A stretch of 7,088 nucleotides of DNA from contig MHDQ01000304.1 of assembly GCA_001803565.1 (NCBI GenBank), positions 1-7,088 on the forward strand, read 5' to 3'. The DNA comes from Nitrospinae bacterium RIFCSPLOWO2_12_FULL_45_22. GTDB taxonomy: Bacteria; 2-12-FULL-45-22. The notes beneath the pieces are model-generated. The model worked only from the letters and a program-made list of their open reading frames with translations. It was not told the DNA's origin and made no database searches. Positions 4,451 to 7,088 of this stretch are shown in pieces (positions within the stretch are counted from its first letter, which is position 1; each line of letters opens with the position of its first letter). A program made the position numbers and the translations under genes.

Positions 4451-5815
4451 ATGAGCGAAGAAAGCCAAAAACCGACTGAAGCAGCTCAAAAGTTTTGGGA
4501 TGCTTTTAAGGCCTGTGTCGAGGAGAACAGGGTGCCACCTGATCGTTCGCCCTTTTTTGTCAAGTGGGCGCAGGCATATGTTGATTTCTTGCCTGGAAAG
4601 CGGTTGCGAGATCGATCGCGGGAGGATATTGACGCCTTTCTTGCCGACCTGGGTAAGCGTCCAGGCATCCCGGACTGGCAGATAAGGCAGGCCGAACATG
4701 CCCTGAAGATTCTCTATGAGGCCTTTCTTCATAAATATGCCCCGGCTGGCACGACAAAACGGGCAGCAGGGACCGCAAAAAAGAACAGGATCGCGAGCAA
4801 GGCTCATAGGGCCAGCATCTTCCGGGATCGGGTTGTTCCCGGCGAGGTTGAGCGGCTTTTTTCTACCGTGATAGATACTCTGAAGACCGAAATTCGCAGC
4901 CGCCATTACTCGATCCGGACAGAAACAACCTATCTTGATTGGGTGCGCCGTTTCATCGCCTTTCATGGCTACGTGGACCCAAGGGGAATTGATGGGACCG
5001 TGGCGGTGAAGGAATATCTTGATTACCTTGCGGTGGAGAGGGAGGTTGCGGCGAGCACCCAAAACCAGGCCCTCAATGCCTTGGTGTTCTTTTACACTCA
5101 GGCCTTGCAGAAGCCCTTTGGAGAAATGGAGACGTTCGTGAGGGCCAAGCGTCCACAACGATTGCCCGAGGTGTTGACCAGAAGTGAAGTCGAGGCAGTT
5201 CTCGATCAGATGGAAGGGGTGAATTCGCTCATGGCTGGGTTGATGTATGGGGGCGGCCTGCGGCTCATGGAGTGTGTCCGTCTCAGGGTCAAGGACATTG
5301 ACTTCGAACGCTTTCAGATCATGGTGCGTGATGGCAAAGGGCAGAAGGACCGGGTAACGATGCTGCCGGAACGCTTCGCAGTTGCATTGAAGGAACACCT
5401 TATTCGTGTGAAGATCATTTATGAAAAGGATCAGGCCAACGGGGTTCCCGGAGTTTATATTTGGCCGGCTCTGGCCCGAAAATATCCAAAGGCGGCCTCT
5501 GAATGGATCTGGCAATACGTATTCCCCGCCAAGAGCCTTTCGGTTGATCCTCGAAGCGGTACTGTGAGGCGGCACCATATCAATGAAAGCCTGGTGCAAA
5601 AGGCCGTAAAAGAGGCGGCTATGCGGGCCGGTATCAGCAAAAGGGTAAGCTGCCATACCTTGCGTCACTCCTTTGCCACGCACCTGCTTGAGGCGCACTA
5701 CGACATCCGCACTGTCCAGGAACTGCTAGGGCATGCGGATGTTTCCACTACGATGATTTACACCCATGTTCTAAACAGACCAGGCCTCTCAGTAAAAAGT
5801 CCCGCAGACTTCTAA
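4451..5815 (+). CDS. intI: Integron integrase (IntI-type tyrosine recombinase), long form
   Basis: This 454-residue enzyme inserts and excises cassettes by recombining single-stranded folded attC and attI. The catalytic set is complete: R271 (GGLRLME), K296 (GKGQKDR), H402 and R405 ([12 protein letters not shown]), H428 ([16 protein letters not shown]) and nucleophile Y437. Their spacings equal those of IntI1 (R146, K171, H277, R280, H303, Y312) as I recall them. Residues 340-377 ([19 protein letters not shown], then [11 protein letters not shown]) are the insert that separates IntI from XerC/D. Residues 142-240 are the usual core-binding domain. Residues 1-125 are an extension absent from IntI1, its first 95 resembling another core-binding domain, followed by a basic Ala/Lys linker. 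There is no Shine-Dalgarno before the ATG, but an in-frame stop at 4427 excludes a much earlier start. Confidence 0.97.
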   Translation: MSEESQKPTEAAQKFWDAFKACVEENRVPPDRSPFFVKWAQAYVDFLPGKRLRDRSREDIDAFLADLGKRPGIPDWQIRQAEHALKILYEAFLHKYAPAGTTKRAAGTAKKNRIASKAHRASIFRDRVVPGEVERLFSTVIDTLKTEIRSRHYSIRTETTYLDWVRRFIAFHGYVDPRGIDGTVAVKEYLDYLAVEREVAASTQNQALNALVFFYTQALQKPFGEMETFVRAKRPQRLPEVLTRSEVEAVLDQMEGVNSLMAGLMYGGGLRLMECVRLRVKDIDFERFQIMVRDGKGQKDRVTMLPERFAVALKEHLIRVKIIYEKDQANGVPGVYIWPALARKYPKAASEWIWQYVFPAKSLSVDPRSGTVRRHHINESLVQKAVKEAAMRAGISKRVSCHTLRHSFATHLLEAHYDIRTVQELLGHADVSTTMIYTHVLNRPGLSVKSPADF

Positions 5816-5923
5816 GACTTTTCACTTTATCCAGCCCGACGGGAAAAAGTAGTCCACACGTTTTTTCTCGGCACCCTCGTATCTCTTAGGTTGGCTCCAT
5901 CCAAATCCACATCGCTCGTTCAA

Positions 5924-6184
5924 CTAAGGCTTCAAGAAATTCTCCATAGGCAAATCGAATTTTTCGAGTCTCGATTTAACCTCTCCAAAAAGGGGAAAGT
6001 CAAGGAAATAACTTAGATTTCTTGAAGCATCACCGAGCGATCCTACGTAGACCGGATCGTGCAGTTTGTTCGTTTCCACAGCATACGACCGCGTGAGGAC
6101 CTCTTCCTCGCCGCAGCCGAAATCGAATCGTTCCGGACCGACCTCGCCGTACACGCAAGCATCGCTCCCTCCATCCAGAGCCAA
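5924..6184 (-). CDS. Short hypothetical gene or gene remnant downstream of intI
   Basis: An 86-codon frame with good coding character: high-GC third positions and balanced amino acids, for example RSYAVETNKLHDPVYVGSL and FPLFGEVKSRLEKFDLPMEN. The only start giving the full length is TTG at 6184 without a Shine-Dalgarno; an in-frame TGA lies just upstream. A GTG at about codon 11, with GGAGG 13 bases before it, is the alternative. No motif, signal or membrane segment is visible. It converges with intI. The weak start suggests a C-terminal remnant of a longer gene whose front is lost. I do not recognise the family. Confidence 0.45.
   Translation of the reverse strand: MALDGGSDACVYGEVGPERFDFGCGEEEVLTRSYAVETNKLHDPVYVGSLGDASRNLSYFLDFPLFGEVKSRLEKFDLPMENFLKP
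5929..6028. repeat. 12-bp perfect inverted repeat spanning 100 bases
   Basis: GCTTCAAGAAAT at 5929-5940 and ATTTCTTGAAGC at 6017-6028 are exact reverse complements. Between them AAATCGA and TCGATTT form an inner 7-bp stem. It overlaps the 3' part of the short minus-strand ORF. There are no R boxes, so it is not an attC. Confidence 0.6.
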
Positions 6185-6714
6185 GCGATGAATGCGACTT
6201 CATATTACAGATGCTTCCCTTTTCTTTCAAGATGCCAGGCAAATACCGCCTTAAAAAGCAAAACATGGAGGTTCGACTTGTTGTTGCATGCAAACAGATC
6301 GCTGAAGAGTTGAGCAAAGCACCCGCGACCTGCCAGACATTCAAGTTTGGAAACTACCGGCACAAGTCAGGTATCGGTGGCTTCCACCGCATATCCCGAT
6401 GCCTTCATTGCGTCAGATAGTCGCTCAGTTAAAGTCGGCAATCCGCTTCCTCCGCAGGCACGTTGTCGTCCTTGGTGCATAACAAGTTATTCTATAGTTT
6501 CTTAATAACTGCGCACCTCAAGGGGTTCCTTCTGGGCTCTATGGATTAACAATTTATTTTGTCTATCCAGCCCATGATCCCCTGACCTCTTAGATACCCC
6601 TTAAATCGTTATAAAATAACAATATCTCATGACAGATTTTTTTGCAACAATATATTTTAATCCTCCTTTATAACATATCATTTTTAAGATTATATAGAAA
6701 TAGGAGAATCCTAC
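6185..6714. other. Intergenic stretch without a convincing gene
   Basis: Open frames here are short and disagree in strand. On the minus strand a frame reads TKDDNVPAEEADCRL before its stop near 6432, and another ends KASGYAVEATDT near 6367; both could be ends of decayed genes. The part from about 6600 to 6714 is very AT-rich and precedes the integrase remnant, so it probably held that gene's promoter. Confidence 0.5.
6474..6583. repeat. Two adjacent imperfect stem-loops
   Basis: The first pairs GGTGC (6474-6478) with GCACC (6513-6517) and AGTTATT (6485-6491) with AATAACT (6504-6510). The second pairs AGGGG (6521-6525) with CCCCT (6579-6583), GGGC (6534-6537) with GCCC (6570-6573) and TGGAT (6542-6546) with ATCCA (6565-6569). 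Neither is followed by a T run. The role is unknown. Confidence 0.5.
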
Positions 6715-7054
6715 ATGCTGGCTATCCCTTCCACATTACAGGCACAATTTGAAGAATATTTACGAAATAAGGCGATTCCAAACAGCCACTCTTCAAACAA
6801 AACGGGTAAACGGGGCTTCCTGGAAAGCGGAATACTCCCTGCTGGCGGATGAAATCCATGTGCGGCATTATTCTTCCAAAACTCTCAAGACATATAGAGG
6901 ATGGGTGCAAAAATTTCAGACTTTTACGCGCAGCAAGACCCCGGAACTGCTCTTATCGAATGATGTTAAAGAGTTTTTAACATTCTTGGCTGTGAAACGA
7001 AAGGTAGCATCCACCATCACGGCGGGTACTGGCACGGAGAACGAATTTCGATGA
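6715..7054 (+). pseudogene. Decayed N-terminal part of a second integron-type integrase
   Basis: AGGAG lies 8 bases before an ATG at 6715 that reads MLAIPSTLQAQFEEYLRNKA then IPN, the usual opening of a long-form integrase family I remember. That frame soon ends at TGA. The core-binding domain continues in another frame from about 6806 (SWKAEYSLLADEIHVRHYSS, then KTLKTYRGWVQKFQTF and VKEFLTFLAVKRKVAST). This aligns with residues 145-203 of the intact integrase ([21 protein letters not shown] and [18 protein letters not shown]). Most of the first core-binding domain is missing, consistent with an out-of-frame deletion near 6783-6805. Similarity stops after VAST, around 7015, and the frame ends at 7054 with unrelated residues, so the whole catalytic domain is absent. 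It cannot be an active recombinase. Confidence 0.85.
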
Positions 7055-7088
7055 CCGAGTCTGGAGCGACTTCTAGAGAGCTTTTTTA

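Larger units (their letters stand above)
1..5815. mobile_element. Integron: leftward-reading cassette array plus integrase gene (left end cut by window)
   Basis: Seven attC sites separate short units of 376 to 1188 bases, nearly all holding a single gene region, and an IntI-type tyrosine recombinase gene lies at the right end reading away from the array. This is the standard integron layout. In the clearly alignable attC sites the surplus unpaired base is on the right arm, so cassette top strand is the minus strand. Crossover points, taken as G/TT of each minus-strand R' box, fall after 95, 613, 1801, 2387, 2763 and 3647, with a degenerate one near 4076. I see no transposase, tra gene or resistance gene, so it looks sedentary (chromosomal) rather than a class 1 type mobile integron. 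That last point is an inference from a small window. Confidence 0.93.

Noticed and set aside
4355-5698. A 447-codon open frame on the minus strand opposite the integrase
   Set aside because: The plus strand here encodes every IntI catalytic motif in correct spacing, and the minus frame is a compositional shadow without motifs.
5816-5885. Terminator after the integrase gene
   Set aside because: CCCGACGGG followed by an A run has too short a stem, and the later T run is not adjacent to a stable hairpin.
6211-6420. Plus-strand 69-residue ORF in the right flank
   Set aside because: It has no ribosome site, no motif and no clear codon bias, and overlapping frames on the minus strand are equally plausible, so I did not annotate it.
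6477-6517. Possible additional attC, because GCATAAC at 6477-6483 resembles an R' box
   Set aside because: There is no partner GTTRRRY box at the right end and no arm layout of the attC type; only a simple stem-loop is supported.

Overview
The window is most of an integron: a cassette array whose left end is cut by the window edge, together with its own integrase gene. The array fills positions 1-4158. It holds six complete cassettes, part of a seventh, and seven attC sites (90-149, 608-680, 1796-1853, 2382-2435, 2758-2858, 3642-3700, 4071-4158). Each attC has a paired R box at both ends and inner arms that pair imperfectly. In the six where the arms could be aligned with reasonable certainty, the surplus base(s) lie on the right-hand arm, so these cassettes share one orientation and read leftward, away from the integrase. 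I number cassettes from the integrase outward: C1 (3648-4076), C2 (2764-3647), C3 (2388-2763), C4 (1802-2387), C5 (614-1801), C6 (96-613) and C7 (1-95, partial).

Cargo: C7 begins a PIN-domain (VapC-like) toxin gene. C6 encodes a single-pass membrane protein whose last residues are encoded inside its attC. C5 encodes a secreted TPR protein. C4 encodes a membrane-anchored protein resembling the DUF6680 type. C2 carries a lipoprotein, a 25-codon ORF overlapping it by ATGA, and a 41-residue membrane peptide. C3 and C1 are puzzling: each has two nearly full-length ORFs on opposite strands, both with good ribosome binding sites. Most cargo with a visible signal points to the membrane or periplasm.

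Positions 4159-4450 form the junction between array and integrase. They contain an inverted, shortened second copy of the last attC, two very GC-rich hairpins and two candidate promoters for the integrase. I could not identify a convincing attI. The integrase at 4451-5815 (454 aa) has all the catalytic residues, the IntI-specific insert and about 125 extra N-terminal residues compared with IntI1.

The right flank (5816-7088) contains a short possible gene or gene remnant on the minus strand (5924-6184), structured noncoding DNA, and a decayed N-terminal piece of a second integrase of similar type (6715-7054). This suggests an older or duplicated integron platform.

The cassettes are AT-rich and compositionally mixed, while intI and its flank are closer to 50% GC, as expected for captured cargo beside a resident platform. 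Long-form IntI proteins like this, and the N-terminus of the decayed second copy, remind me of sedentary integrons in Desulfobacterota and sulfur-oxidising Gammaproteobacteria. The taxon is an inference from recalled protein resemblance, not something the sequence proves.
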